64,000 bases of DNA from Paenibacillus caui (GCF_019904135.1 NZ_JAIOGQ010000014.1:1-64000), one strand, 5' to 3'; positions 16,846 through 26,433 are shown, counted from the stretch's first letter. Notes: generated by a model from the sequence alone, not told the origin. A program made the numbers and translations.

Positions 16846-17898
16846 TTACACCGAGGCTGTTGAAAGCATTGATTTAGGTGTATCGAAGCGCCGTCCGACC
16901 AGCGGAGCCAGCTTCTCTAAATCCTGCATCAAGCCTGCAAACTGATCCGGAAACAGGGACTGAACTCCATCGCCTGTCATGGAATTGTCGGGATCGGTAT
17001 GCATTTCAACAATCAGACCATCCGCGCCAGCGGCAATCGAAGCCTTGGACATAGGCTCTACGAGCTCGCGCCGTCCGGTTCCGTGACTCGGATCGGAAAT
17101 AACAGGCAGATGGCTGAGATGCTTCAAAGACGGAATAGCCGAGAGATCAAGCGTGTTGCGCGTATAAGTTTCGAAGGTTCGGATTCCCCGTTCGCACAGC
17201 ATCACATTCGGGTTGCCGCCTGCCAGAATATATTCGGCAGCATTCAGCAGCTCGTCATAAGTGGCGCTGAATCCCCGTTTAAGCAATACAGGCTTCCCGC
17301 ATTCGCCGAGCTTGCGGAGCAGATCGAAATTTTGCATATTGCGGGTGCCAACCTGAAGAATGTCTGCGTATTCCGCGCAAATGTCCACGTACTCCGGCGT
17401 CATGACCTCCGTAATGGTAAGGAGACCATGCTTTTTGCCCGCTTCGGCCATCATGACCAGCCCTTCGACTCCAACCCCCTGGAAGCTGTATGGGCCTGTA
17501 CGGGGCTTGAACGCTCCTCCACGGAGCACCTGGGCGCCCGCAGCCTTGACCAGCTTCGCGATTTCGTCGATCTGGGCCGGCGATTCAACAGCACACGGTC
17601 CCCCCATAATTACGAGCTCTTCTCCCCCAATTTTGACATCACCAATGGTAATCACCGTATCTTCAGGTTGAAAATCCCGGCTTGCCAGTTTGTAGGACTT
17701 TGAGATTTTGACGACGTTCTCTACGTCCTTCAGCTGTCTTAAGTGCTCTGCCAGCTTCGGTTCAACCCGTCCGATCAACCCAATAACCGTGCGGTCGCTC
17801 CCGCGCGAGACATGGGTTTTGATTCCTTCTTTCTCAATCATTTCAACGATTTCACGGATGCGTTCGTCCGGTGTATGAACAGAAGTAATAACGATCAT
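16846..17898 (-). CDS. aroF: 3-deoxy-7-phosphoheptulonate (DAHP) synthase with N-terminal regulatory domain
   Basis: First step of the shikimate pathway, condensing phosphoenolpyruvate with erythrose 4-phosphate. 350 residues from ATG 17898, preceded by GGAAGGAAG. Residues 1-70 form the ferredoxin-like domain known from Thermotoga-type (I-beta) enzymes, which mediates Tyr/Phe inhibition. The barrel shows GGPCAVES, LRGGAFKPRTGPYSFQG, the KRG(F) motif, and the DPSHGTGRR signature. Bacillus subtilis AroA instead has a chorismate mutase domain at this place, absent here. Monocistronic. Confidence 0.93.
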   Translation of the reverse strand: MIVITSVHTPDERIREIVEMIEKEGIKTHVSRGSDRTVIGLIGRVEPKLAEHLRQLKDVENVVKISKSYKLASRDFQPEDTVITIGDVKIGGEELVIMGGPCAVESPAQIDEIAKLVKAAGAQVLRGGAFKPRTGPYSFQGVGVEGLVMMAEAGKKHGLLTITEVMTPEYVDICAEYADILQVGTRNMQNFDLLRKLGECGKPVLLKRGFSATYDELLNAAEYILAGGNPNVMLCERGIRTFETYTRNTLDLSAIPSLKHLSHLPVISDPSHGTGRRELVEPMSKASIAAGADGLIVEMHTDPDNSMTGDGVQSLFPDQFAGLMQDLEKLAPLVGRRFDTPKSMLSTASV

Positions 17899-18120
17899 TG
17901 CTGCACTTCCTTCCAAAATTAAAAATTCACACTTTAATTAGCAATAGATATTTTTACACTTAAACGCTTGTTCGCTTTTAAGCTTTTAATCACTAAAGCA
18001 AATATAACCGATAATGCCGCACGCTGTCAAGTACAATTGTCCGCTTCTTCTTGTTCTATGATTATATCTTTATTTTGCACCATGAATAGCGGAATGCAGA
18101 AAAAAATGGAATGACGTCGC

Positions 18121-18160
18121 AAATCAAAAAAAGAACACTCGCCAAAGCAGGCGGGTGTTC
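18121..18160 (-). terminator. Terminator of ispH
   Basis: On the minus strand GAACACCCGCC/GGCGAGTGTTC with a 6-base loop, followed by TTTTTTT. Confidence 0.88.
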
Positions 18161-18197
18161 ACGATCATCGCTTCCGGTGATGTTTGGTTGTTTGTGG

Positions 18198-19163
18198 TCA
18201 CTTGGATTTCGCGGCCGCCTTGTCCTTTACAGGAGGAAGCAGCTTGCTCATGTTGACGGTTCGCACGATCCCCCAGGTCTCTGGGCTTTCGGGATCATAT
18301 TGCTCCAGATACGATATGACTTCTTTCGTAATGGGAGTCGGTGTGGAGGCTCCGGAGGTAACCGCGACCTTGCCCACTCCCTGAAGCCATTCCCGCTTCA
18401 GCTCTGACAGGTCGGAGATTCGGTATGCTTTCACGCCGGCAATTTCTTCCGACACCTGCGCGAGGCGGTTGGAATTGTTGCTGCGCGGGTCCCCAACCAC
18501 AATGACAAGATCCGCCTGTCCAGCCTGCTCGGCAACCGCTTCCTGGCGCACCTGCGTAGCCAGACAAATCTCATTATGAACTTCAGCACCCGGGTATTTC
18601 TCAAGCAGCTTGTTCATAATGTGCCTGATATCCCACTGGCTCATTGTGGTCTGGTTCGTAATCAAAATCCGGTCAGCGCGAATGTCAAGAAGGTCGATCT
18701 CCTCTTCCCGTTCGATCAGATGCACATGCCCCGGCGCGACTCCAAGCGCCCCCTCCGGTTCCGGATGCCCTTTCTTGCCGATGTAAATGATTTCATAGCC
18801 TTCGGCCGCCTTTTCTTCGATAAGAACATGCGTCTTCGTCACATCGGGACAGGTTGCGTCAACCGTAGTCAATCCTTTCTCCTTGGCAATCCGCCGGACT
18901 TCAGGCGATACGCCGTGCGCGGTGAAGATAACCGTTCCTTTGTCAACCTTATCGAGAATTTCGAGACGGTTCGGTCCGTCGAGCGTAATAATCCCCTCGT
19001 CTTCAAACGATGTGGTGACATGGCTGTTATGAACAATCATGCCGAGTATATAAATCGGCCGCGGCAAATCAAGATTTTTGGCAGCCTGGCGCGCCAGCAC
19101 CATAGCGTCCACAACACCGTAGCAGTAGCCGCGCGGCGAAATTTTAATCACTTCCATGAACAT
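18198..19163 (-). CDS. ispH: 4-hydroxy-3-methylbut-2-enyl diphosphate reductase
   Basis: Last enzyme of the MEP isoprenoid pathway, an iron-sulfur protein giving IPP and DMAPP. 321 residues. The three cluster cysteines are visible: C14 (RGYCYGV), C105 (DATCPDV) and C200 ([14 protein letters not shown]). Also present are [19 protein letters not shown] and [18 protein letters not shown] at 19163 or the second ATG two codons later could start translation. It follows the sensor kinase gene by about 75 bases and has its own terminator. Confidence 0.95.
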   Translation of the reverse strand: MFMEVIKISPRGYCYGVVDAMVLARQAAKNLDLPRPIYILGMIVHNSHVTTSFEDEGIITLDGPNRLEILDKVDKGTVIFTAHGVSPEVRRIAKEKGLTTVDATCPDVTKTHVLIEEKAAEGYEIIYIGKKGHPEPEGALGVAPGHVHLIEREEEIDLLDIRADRILITNQTTMSQWDIRHIMNKLLEKYPGAEVHNEICLATQVRQEAVAEQAGQADLVIVVGDPRSNNSNRLAQVSEEIAGVKAYRISDLSELKREWLQGVGKVAVTSGASTPTPITKEVISYLEQYDPESPETWGIVRTVNMSKLLPPVKDKAAAKSK

Positions 19164-19236
19164 TAAACCTGCCTTCCTTGTTCCGTTATCAGCACGGGCA
19201 ACAGAATATGCCGTGAAGGAACAATTCCATTATACC

Positions 19237-20718
19237 TTATTCCGTTACGGCGTTAAAGCTTACAGGAAGCCAGATAAGAAAGGTAGTCCCTTCGCCTTTA
19301 CGTGTAAAAACTTCAACGGATCCGTTGTGCTCATCAACGATCCATTTGGCGATCGACAGCCCAAGCCCGGTACCCGGTGTTACGCCGCGGGATTCATCAG
19401 CCCGGTAAAAGCGGTCGAAAATATGGGATACTTCCGTTCGCTCCATGCCAATGCCGGTATCCGCTATCCGGATGCCAAGCTGTCCGCCGTTCCGCATCGC
19501 ATCTATGACTACCTGGCCTTTAGGGGTATACTTGAAGGCATTCTCGATAAAAATGAACAGCATCTGCTGCAAATAATCCTTGTCGCCTTCAACAATTGCT
19601 CCTTCCAGAGCGGTGAGATCCCCCTGCAGCCAGTCTGCTTTGCGGGGCAAAAACTGGGCCCTCCGGATGACATCGGTAACCAGCGGTTCCATCTCCACAG
19701 GCGACTTTTCAATCGTTTGGCCCGCGTCCGCACGAGCCAGAGAGAGCATGTCATTCACCAGACGGCTCATCCGGCTAGCCTCTTCGGCAATATCCGTGAC
19801 CGCTTCTACGGAAAGCTGGTGCAGTTCCTTATCATCCAGTTTTCGGCCAGAAGCCTCCTCTTGCGTCCACACTTTCTTAAGCAGATCTACATTGCCGCGG
19901 ATCGTCGTAAGCGGAGTGCGAAGCTCATGAGAAGCGTCGGATACGAAGCGGCGCTGGGCGGCGTAAGCCTGATCCAGTTCGTTGTAGAACGTTTCAGCAC
20001 GTGCAAGCATGCCGTTCACCGTCCCGATTAGCCGTCCGATTTCATCCTGCGGACCTTGGTAATCGATGCGGACACTGAGATCGTTCCCTGTCTGAATTTG
20101 ATTGGCCGCCTGAATGACCTTGCCGATCGGCCGCATCGATGTGCGGGCCAGAAAAAGTCCGAAGGTCGAAGCAACGACGATCGTGATTAATGAGCCGAAC
20201 AGAAGAACCCTTTGCAATTGGTTCATGATATGGTCCTCTGCAGCGGTATTGTAGGCGAGCTGAAGAAACCCGATAATAGCCGCCTTTTCGTTGACGGATG
20301 CGGGAATAGAGATAGGGACCATAAGTACGATGAACGAACTTCCATGCACTTGAATGGTTTCAAAATGGACTTTGTAATTTTTACTAACCGTTTCTAATGA
20401 AGGTACGGGAAATTTCAGCGACCGATTTTCCATGCCGGAAGAAATCCGTGTCAGCCCCGAGACGTAGCTGGTAATTTGCCAAAAAATTTGCGCATCCTCC
20501 AGACGAATCCGCTGTCCCAGATCAGGCGCAAGGTCCAGGCCTTGCAAAGATGTATAGTTCAAGGATTGAAGGGTCGGAAGCGCCTGATCCGCAATCCTGT
20601 TTTTCACTTCCACATACATGTTATATCGTACGATTCCATAGATGGAAGCGCCAAACACGATAAGAGTTATAGCCAATATGCCGGTATACCACGCTGTCAG
20701 TCTGAGCCTGATCGACAT
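19237..20718 (-). CDS. Sensor histidine kinase of an OmpR-type two-component pair
   Basis: 493 residues. Membrane helix at about 10-31, extracytoplasmic sensor domain to about 168, second helix about 171-191, HAMP domain about 192-245, phosphoacceptor histidine H264 in SHELRTPLTTI, and a C-terminal HATPase with N, G1 (DTGIGM) and G2 (GTGLGLSI) boxes. The start lies three bases after the response regulator stop. Because the pair follows an HtrA-like protease gene, it may sense envelope or secretion stress like CssRS of Bacillus; this is inference from position. Confidence 0.88.
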   Translation of the reverse strand: MSIRLRLTAWYTGILAITLIVFGASIYGIVRYNMYVEVKNRIADQALPTLQSLNYTSLQGLDLAPDLGQRIRLEDAQIFWQITSYVSGLTRISSGMENRSLKFPVPSLETVSKNYKVHFETIQVHGSSFIVLMVPISIPASVNEKAAIIGFLQLAYNTAAEDHIMNQLQRVLLFGSLITIVVASTFGLFLARTSMRPIGKVIQAANQIQTGNDLSVRIDYQGPQDEIGRLIGTVNGMLARAETFYNELDQAYAAQRRFVSDASHELRTPLTTIRGNVDLLKKVWTQEEASGRKLDDKELHQLSVEAVTDIAEEASRMSRLVNDMLSLARADAGQTIEKSPVEMEPLVTDVIRRAQFLPRKADWLQGDLTALEGAIVEGDKDYLQQMLFIFIENAFKYTPKGQVVIDAMRNGGQLGIRIADTGIGMERTEVSHIFDRFYRADESRGVTPGTGLGLSIAKWIVDEHNGSVEVFTRKGEGTTFLIWLPVSFNAVTE

Positions 20719-20721
20719 TTT

Positions 20722-21411
20722 CTATGTTTCTCCTCTCAATATATACCCGGCTCCACGGATCGTCTGGATGATCCGCTTGCCCCCGTGTTCCTCCGTTTTT
20801 TGTCTTAGCATGGCTATATATACTTCCAGTACGTTCGATTCCCCGCTGTAGTCATAACCCCATATTTTGTCCATGATGAGATCCCGGGTCAGCAGCCGTT
20901 TCGGATTTTGCATGAACAAATGAAGCAAATCGAATTCTTTGGCTGTAAGTTCCAGGCGGTTGCCGGCTCTGACCACTTCACGCGCATCCAGATCCATAAT
21001 CATGTCTTCGAATATCAAGCGTTGTCCGCTCGCATCTCCGGAAGGCTCCTTGCGTCTGAGCAAAGCGCGCACCCGGGCCAGCAGCTCTTCGAGCGCAAAC
21101 GGCTTCACCAGATAATCATCCGCACCGGTGTCCAAACCTTTTACCCGGTTCTCGATTTCGTCCTTTGCGGTCAGCATGAGGATCGGTACCGTGCTCCCGC
21201 CTTCCCGCAGTCTGCGGCAAACTTCAAAACCGTCCAGCTGCGGCATCATCACGTCCAGGATGACCAGATCCGGGTCGGCGGACAGCATCATTTTAAGCCC
21301 CTCAACGCCATTGTTTGCCGTATAGACATCATAGCCTTCAAAGGCCAGACCTCGGCGAAGCATGGATGTTATTTTTTCATCGTCATCAATAACCAAGATA
21401 CCATTTCTCAC
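20722..21411 (-). CDS. OmpR/PhoB-family response regulator
   Basis: 229 residues. GTG at 21411 is preferred because GGGGGATA lies just upstream; the frame can be extended only by a TTG overlapping that site. Receiver domain with acidic pocket IDDDE, phosphoacceptor D53 (VILDVMMP) and switch lysine (VKPF). C-terminal winged helix-turn-helix ends in IIQTIRGAGYILRG. Partner of the downstream kinase. Located about 110 bases after htrA with a terminator between them, so the protease gene may be a target rather than an operon member. Confidence 0.9.
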   Translation of the reverse strand: MRNGILVIDDDEKITSMLRRGLAFEGYDVYTANNGVEGLKMMLSADPDLVILDVMMPQLDGFEVCRRLREGGSTVPILMLTAKDEIENRVKGLDTGADDYLVKPFALEELLARVRALLRRKEPSGDASGQRLIFEDMIMDLDAREVVRAGNRLELTAKEFDLLHLFMQNPKRLLTRDLIMDKIWGYDYSGESNVLEVYIAMLRQKTEEHGGKRIIQTIRGAGYILRGET

Positions 21412-21453
21412 TTCTCTATCCCCCAACCTGCATCATTCGATTCCTATCAAGAA

Positions 21454-21481
21454 AAGCGGTAGGGAGGAATCCCTGCCGCTT
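21454..21481 (-). terminator. Terminator of the HtrA-like protease gene
   Basis: AAGCGGTAGGGA and TCCCTGCCGCTT pair with one mismatch around a 4-base loop. On the minus strand it is followed by TTTTCTTG. Confidence 0.8.
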
Positions 21482-21523
21482 CATCATTTAAGACCCATTC
21501 GCAGCAATTCGTCAAGATGGAAA

Positions 21524-23146
21524 TCACTGCTGGGAAGTGCTGAAATCATTTTTATTGCCGATCGTCACGGGCAAATCGATGTTTTTACCGTCGCGGACAA
21601 TGTTAAGCGTGACCTTGTCGCCAACCTTGTGGGACTGGATATACACAATCAAATCGTCCGCAGTTGAATATTTGGTGCCGTCAGCGCCGGTAATAATATC
21701 GTAAGGGCGGAGATCGGCGGTATAAGCAGGGGATTTATAAAGAACTTCCATAACGAGCGACCCCTCCGTTACATTCGTGCCCATTTGTTTGGCCACCTGC
21801 GGCGTTACGGTCTGCAGGCTTGCACCGATGAACGGCTGCGGAGCTGCAGGAATTTCTTCATTGTTCTTCAGCTTGTCAAGTACTTCGGAAATCGTGCTGG
21901 TCGGTATGGCAAAGCCGATACCTTGCGAATCCGAGCTTACCGCAACGTTAATCCCGATCACCTCGCCGTTAAGGTTAAGGAGCGGACCGCCGGAGTTGCC
22001 CGGGTTAATGGAAGCGTCCGTTTGCAGCAGGTTCTCATATTTGCGTTCTTTCTCGCCGTTCTCGCCGGGAATGGAGATTTGACGCCCGGTTGCACTGAGC
22101 ACGCCGGCTGTTACCGTATGATCAAAGCCCTGCGGGTTCCCGATCGCAACGACGCTTTCGCCGACTTCTTCTTTGGTGGAATCCGCCAGCGGAATCGAAG
22201 GGAAGTTGCCGTCGCCGTCGATTTTCAGCACCGCCAGATCCAGATCGTAGCTCTTGCCTAGAACCTTGGCTTCATACGGCTTCTTGGTTCCTTGAACTGT
22301 TACCTGAACCACATCGGCTCCGTGTACCACGTGCTCATTGGTCAGAATGTAGCCGGCTTTATCAAAGAAGAAGCCGGAACCGAGACCGGAGGCAATCAAA
22401 CCGTCGCTGCCGCTGTTCCCGCTCCCGCCTCCGTTTCCACCGCCGCCGAAGTTGTCACCGAAGAAGTAATTGAAGAACGGATCGCTGCCGAAAGAACTGC
22501 CTCCGCTCTGTCTATTGGATTTAACAAGCGTTTCAATCTGAACCACTGCCGGTCCGGCTTGCTTCACCACGGATGTGACATCACCGGCGCTGCCGATAGG
22601 CAGCTTGACATTCGTGGCCGAAGAATCGGATGCCTCTGGCGAAGACGGTGTTGACCCGGGAGCAGTAGCCATTACCGCCTGTTTATCGCCGGTAAACAGA
22701 TTTTCATAATCCGCATAAGCCATAGCTCCTGTCATGATGACCATACCTGCAAGCACGCCTGCGATAACGGATTTAACCGTGGATTTCGGCTTACGGTTAT
22801 ACTGCCAGTTATTTTTGGCGTTCGGATTTCCAGAATCCGATTTTCCCGAATTTGACGCATTTTCGAAGGTTGACCGGACAGGGTAGCTGGAAGGAAGCGG
22901 CCGTACCGGCTTCGGAGGGGTAATTTCCATATTTTTCTGGATGCTTGGTTCATAGCTGCTGTTGCTCGAGCTGTAATCGTCACGGCTGCGTTCCTGGGAT
23001 TGGTAAGGACCGTATGAATAATAAGAAGACTTCTCTGTTCCATTTTCCTGACTGCTGTTATCATGATTCGAATGGTTATTATTGTTGTAATCAGGACCGG
23101 CTCCGTAACCAAAACCTTGACCTGGCTTGTTGTTTTGTTCGTCCAT
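21524..23146 (-). CDS. htrA: Membrane-anchored HtrA/DegP-like serine protease with PDZ domain
   Basis: 540 residues. A long cytosolic region rich in N, S, Q and Y (1-120) precedes one membrane helix (about 125-145), a Gly/Asn-rich linker (218-248) and the trypsin-like domain with catalytic H272 (TNEHVVHGADV), D303 (DLDLAVLKI) and S385 (INPGNSGGPLLN). A single PDZ domain covers about 440-530. The family degrades misfolded exported proteins at the membrane surface. ATG at 23146 has a GGAGGAAA site. The two-component genes downstream are likely its regulators or co-regulated. Confidence 0.92.
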   Translation of the reverse strand: MDEQNNKPGQGFGYGAGPDYNNNNHSNHDNSSQENGTEKSSYYSYGPYQSQERSRDDYSSSNSSYEPSIQKNMEITPPKPVRPLPSSYPVRSTFENASNSGKSDSGNPNAKNNWQYNRKPKSTVKSVIAGVLAGMVIMTGAMAYADYENLFTGDKQAVMATAPGSTPSSPEASDSSATNVKLPIGSAGDVTSVVKQAGPAVVQIETLVKSNRQSGGSSFGSDPFFNYFFGDNFGGGGNGGGSGNSGSDGLIASGLGSGFFFDKAGYILTNEHVVHGADVVQVTVQGTKKPYEAKVLGKSYDLDLAVLKIDGDGNFPSIPLADSTKEEVGESVVAIGNPQGFDHTVTAGVLSATGRQISIPGENGEKERKYENLLQTDASINPGNSGGPLLNLNGEVIGINVAVSSDSQGIGFAIPTSTISEVLDKLKNNEEIPAAPQPFIGASLQTVTPQVAKQMGTNVTEGSLVMEVLYKSPAYTADLRPYDIITGADGTKYSTADDLIVYIQSHKVGDKVTLNIVRDGKNIDLPVTIGNKNDFSTSQQ

Positions 23147-23338
23147 TGTCTATTTCCTCCTCATCCCTGGTTAATTAAGGGTTATGTTCTTTTGATGTCT
23201 TTATTGTGTACTACCAACCTTAAGCATACCTTAAAAACAATTAAAAAGAAGATAAATCCCTATTTAACTACAGTTTTCGCCATTGTTCGTTGCTGCTTGC
23301 AAAGGTATGAGGCATGAATGGAGACCCGTAATCGGACC

Positions 23339-24001
23339 TCAGGAATTTGATACCCACCCTTGGCGATGAGCATAAATAGCCAGCTGGGTACGGTCGTCGA
23401 GCTCGCATTTCATCAGCAGGTTGCTGACATGTGTTTTGACGGTCTTGATGCTGATATGTAATTCTTCTCCGATTTCCTTGTTGCTCTTCCCTTCTGCGAT
23501 CAGCAGCAGCACTTCCTTCTCACGCTCGGTAAGCCCGGCGGAATCCCCTTGGACCGTTCTTTGGCGAATTCCACGCGTTAAGGCCTGAGCCACATCTCCT
23601 GTCATTACCGGCATTCCTCTATAGGCTCCCTGGAGGGCATAGATCAGTTCTTCGGCCGACACGGTCTTCAGGACATAGCTGACCGCCCCCGATTCCACAG
23701 CTTCCACGACCAGTTCATCTTCGAGAAAGCTGGTCAAAATGACTATTTTCAGCCCCGGGTAACTGCCGAGGATGTGGCGTGTCGCCTCAGCGCCGTTCAT
23801 GCCGGGCATCATAAGATCCATTAGTATAATATCGGGATAAAGTTCAGACTCGGCATTATTCAGGTAGTTGATAGCCCCCTGGCCGTCGCTCGCTTCCGCG
23901 ATCACTTCAAAGCTTGGTTCCATCGATAAATACGTTTTCAGTCCCATTCGCACCATGTCATGATCATCGACGATCATGACCTTTACTTTTCCATCACTCA
24001 T
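23339..24001 (-). CDS. liaR: NarL/LuxR-family response regulator, LiaR type
   Basis: 220 residues. The receiver domain has phosphoacceptor D62 (ILMDLMMPGMNG). The C-terminal LuxR helix-turn-helix runs LTEREKEVLLLIAEGKSNKE onward, with SIKTVKTHVSNLL as recognition helix. It is cotranscribed after liaF and liaS with a 4-base ATGA overlap to liaS. The family drives the response to cell-wall antibiotics and membrane damage. No liaIH effector genes are visible in the window. Confidence 0.9.
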   Translation of the reverse strand: MSDGKVKVMIVDDHDMVRMGLKTYLSMEPSFEVIAEASDGQGAINYLNNAESELYPDIILMDLMMPGMNGAEATRHILGSYPGLKIVILTSFLEDELVVEAVESGAVSYVLKTVSAEELIYALQGAYRGMPVMTGDVAQALTRGIRQRTVQGDSAGLTEREKEVLLLIAEGKSNKEIGEELHISIKTVKTHVSNLLMKCELDDRTQLAIYAHRQGWVSNS

Positions 24002-25041
24002 TGTTGTTCCCCTTTCTTCGCTTCCTCAAACTTCGGAATATGAATCCGAATGGTCGTTCCCGCCCCCGGCTTGCTGATAATCTCCGCCTGTCCGCCAAGC
24101 TTCTCGGCACGCTCCCTCATCGTCATCAATCCGTAGGAGCCCTGCTTGTGGAGCGAAGAACTGAAGCCCTGACCATCATCGCTGACACTAAGTACGACCT
24201 GCCGGGCCGATTCGTTCAAGGCAAGACTGACCAGGTGAGCGCCTGAATGCTTGACAATATTCGCCATAGCCTCCTGAATAATCAGAAAAAGCTGATGTTC
24301 AATCGCTTCGGAAAGCTTTCCCTGGAGATCGAGGTCTTTTACGCCCTTGAGGCCGTTTTGCCTGCAGTAATCCGGAAACCATTGGTCCAAAGCCTCAGCG
24401 AGCGACTTGCCGACCAATTCCATGGGGCGAAGCTGGGCAATCAGTGCCCGCATTTGCTTTTGAGCTGTATTAGACATCTGAATCAACTGCTCCATAACCT
24501 CTCGTCCCTGATCGGGCTGAATCTCCAGTATTTTTGGCAAGGAAGAAGCGGCCATATGAACAGCAAAAAGCTGCTGGCTAACCGTGTCATGCAAATCACG
24601 GGCCAGCCGCCGCCGTTCTTCCAGTACCGCCCTCTCCGCGGTCTGCTCTTTATTGGTCACTTCCTGTTCGCCCAGCTGCTGAAGCAGATGCATCTTTTTC
24701 TCAACAGCTTCGGTCATGGTGTTAAACTCGCTGTATATCCCGGCAAATGTGAGATCCAGCGTTTCGGGAATCCGGACAGCCAGATTGCCTTTGGCCACTT
24801 GAAGCATGCTCAAATGGAGCACGTCGATCCGCCGCTGAATCCGCTGACCCGCAATGTAGCCAATGACAACGGTGAATATCAGGATCCCCATCAAATAATA
24901 AATCCATATCCTGGAATCTGTAACTTCAATGTAATGGGCCCAATTTCCAGCAAACAATACGCCCGCCGTCAGCACACCCGTCAGCAAAAAGTAGCAAAGC
25001 AGCTCCCATTTCGTACTTTTTAAAACCTTCATCATAATCAT
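23998..25041 (-). CDS. liaS: Sensor histidine kinase, LiaS type
   Basis: 347 residues from ATG 25041 (MIMMKVLKS), with GGTGGGATAAT upstream; the longer frame would overlap liaF. Two membrane helices (about 10-30 and 40-62) enclose a very short extracellular loop typical of intramembrane-sensing kinases. HAMP, then HisKA_3 with the phosphoacceptor in LARDLHDTVSQQLF and a C-terminal ATPase domain. One base separates the liaF stop from this start. LiaF is expected to hold it inactive without stress. Confidence 0.9.
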   Translation of the reverse strand: MIMMKVLKSTKWELLCYFLLTGVLTAGVLFAGNWAHYIEVTDSRIWIYYLMGILIFTVVIGYIAGQRIQRRIDVLHLSMLQVAKGNLAVRIPETLDLTFAGIYSEFNTMTEAVEKKMHLLQQLGEQEVTNKEQTAERAVLEERRRLARDLHDTVSQQLFAVHMAASSLPKILEIQPDQGREVMEQLIQMSNTAQKQMRALIAQLRPMELVGKSLAEALDQWFPDYCRQNGLKGVKDLDLQGKLSEAIEHQLFLIIQEAMANIVKHSGAHLVSLALNESARQVVLSVSDDGQGFSSSLHKQGSYGLMTMRERAEKLGGQAEIISKPGAGTTIRIHIPKFEEAKKGEQQ

Positions 25042-25042
25042 A

Positions 25043-25984
25043 TTATCCCACCGTATTGACCCGGATGTCGCCGACAAAGACGCTGACAGACAGCTTTACC
25101 CGTTTATTTGTTTCATTATAGTTTGGTGTATGCGAAGAGACGCTGCTTAAGAATCCGCCCTGCTTCTCCTTAAGCACCTTCATGTCCCCGATAAACGAGC
25201 TGGACGAAACCGAAATTCCAAGGTCTGCATCCGCAGGAATGAACACCTTGACGTCGCCGATGAATGCGGAGACATTGATTTTTGTTTCCCCGTAAGGAAT
25301 TTGCGCTTTGGTCAGGTCGATGATCGTATCCCCGATAAAGTGGGAAATGTTCGTAGGCTTAAGCTCAAAATAGTCGTCGCCCAGCCTGACGTCGCCGATG
25401 AATCCGGACCGGTTGAATTTATGGGCGTGGCCATGATCATACCCCGAATATGAATGGTGCCGGCGCTTCTCGTCTCCGGCTTTGTGTTTTTTCTCTTCTT
25501 CGTCATTACGCTTCTTCTCTTCCGGAAATGCCTGTTCGAATGCTTCATCCACAGTGGATCCGAAATCCGGATGCAGACTGCTGTCAATGGGAGCCGCAGG
25601 CGGAACTGGCCGCTCATAGCCGGAATCGCCTGAACGATTGCGTCTGGAAGGTTTGAATAATACGGACAGGCCTGCAACAATTAGCACAACAGGCACCGCA
25701 AATTTAAAGAAGTCGCCGGCGGACAAATCGATCAGGTCCAGATTTCTTGCCAGAAAAAAAGCGCCCACGGCAGTTACGATCATGCCTCCCAACGCTGCTC
25801 CGCCATGGCGGAAGCCGTGAGACAGCTGCGAAAGACCGGCCAGAATAACAAATACCGGCCAATAGGTGGCGAACAAATAACCGATGCTGACATCAACGAT
25901 TCCCAGCATATTCAAAAGCAGCAGAACACCTAACCCGAGCAGGATCAAACCTCCAAACGCTCTGCCAGACCATCCATTAAACAT
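25043..25984 (-). CDS. liaF: LiaF-type membrane inhibitor of the LiaRS system
   Basis: 313 residues. The N-terminal half holds two pairs of membrane helices (to about residue 105). A charged, His-rich linker (about 145-185, KKRNDEEEKKHKAG) follows. The C-terminal domain carries the repeated FIGDV/FIGDT motifs characteristic of LiaF/VraT and ends with SVFVGDIRVNTVG. First gene of the liaFSR operon. In the family it is the negative regulator of LiaS and responds to lipid II-binding antibiotics. Confidence 0.9.
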   Translation of the reverse strand: MFNGWSGRAFGGLILLGLGVLLLLNMLGIVDVSIGYLFATYWPVFVILAGLSQLSHGFRHGGAALGGMIVTAVGAFFLARNLDLIDLSAGDFFKFAVPVVLIVAGLSVLFKPSRRNRSGDSGYERPVPPAAPIDSSLHPDFGSTVDEAFEQAFPEEKKRNDEEEKKHKAGDEKRRHHSYSGYDHGHAHKFNRSGFIGDVRLGDDYFELKPTNISHFIGDTIIDLTKAQIPYGETKINVSAFIGDVKVFIPADADLGISVSSSSFIGDMKVLKEKQGGFLSSVSSHTPNYNETNKRVKLSVSVFVGDIRVNTVG

Positions 25985-26021
25985 GTTAATCCCCCGTTTT
26001 CATAAACTAGTTGATGCTTCA

Positions 26022-26050
26022 TCTGTACCCTAGTTTAACTGATTCATCAA
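26022..26050 (-). promoter_or_regulatory. Promoter of liaFSR with overlapping dyads
   Basis: On the minus strand, -35 TTGATG (26050-26045), 17-base spacer, -10 TACAGA (26027-26022). AAACTAG/CTAGTTT (26004-26010 and 26030-26036) flank the -10 box, and TTGATG/CATCAA (26011-26016, 26045-26050) interleave with them. The dyads are candidate autoregulatory sites. Confidence 0.5.
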
Positions 26051-26155
26051 GAGTTGGACAGCGGCGGCAGATTGAAGGGACCTCGGTCTTGAGACCGATT
26101 TCCCGTTTCAAAAATTCAGGAACAGCCAAGCAAACTGCCATCTTCAGCACAAAAC

Positions 26156-26187
26156 AAAAAGGATGCCGTTTCTTTGGCATCCTTTTT
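26156..26187. terminator. Bidirectional-looking terminator after the 44-aa gene
   Basis: AAAAAGGATGCC and GGCATCCTTTTT form a perfect 12-bp stem with an 8-base loop. It serves the minus-strand small gene that ends at 26206. Confidence 0.85.
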
Positions 26188-26205
26188 GCATGGATCTTTA
26201 GTCCA

Positions 26206-26340
26206 TTATTTACTTTGTCCTTGGCTTTGTCCTTGGCTTTGGGCTTGCTTTACTTTCTTTTGCACAGGATTGGCGGAAAGATCAGCAAACTCAGCGTCAA
26301 ACTTTTCGTTCGGTGTTTTGTAACCTTTGTTTTTGGCCAC
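26206..26340 (-). CDS. Small basic protein, 44 aa, with QSQG repeat tail
   Basis: GTG start at 26340 with GGAGGTG eight bases upstream and a clear terminator after the stop make this a credible gene too short for routine ORF lists. The product begins VAKNKGYKTPNEKFDAEFA and ends in QSQGQSQGQSK, reflecting a short tandem DNA repeat (CCTTGGCTTTGT). It is hydrophilic with no cysteine. Size and composition resemble minor small spore proteins of Firmicutes, but I cannot assign it to a named Ssp family. Confidence 0.65.
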   Translation of the reverse strand: MAKNKGYKTPNEKFDAEFADLSANPVQKKVKQAQSQGQSQGQSK

Positions 26341-26433
26341 TTTGAAGCACCTCCAAATATATTTGAGCTTATCCCTAAAGGATTAGCCGAAATGTATTAT
26401 GTGAAGATTGCCCCCCACGTATGCAGGTAACAT

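Noticed and set aside
25043..25400. Possible repeat array in liaF
   Set aside because: The recurring segments encode the FIGDV motifs of the LiaF domain; they are protein repeats, not CRISPR or DNA repeats. No CRISPR array was seen anywhere in the window.
26011..26430. 139-codon plus-strand frame between liaF and the 3D protein
   Set aside because: It crosses a terminator, a ribosome site and the better-supported minus-strand 44-aa gene.
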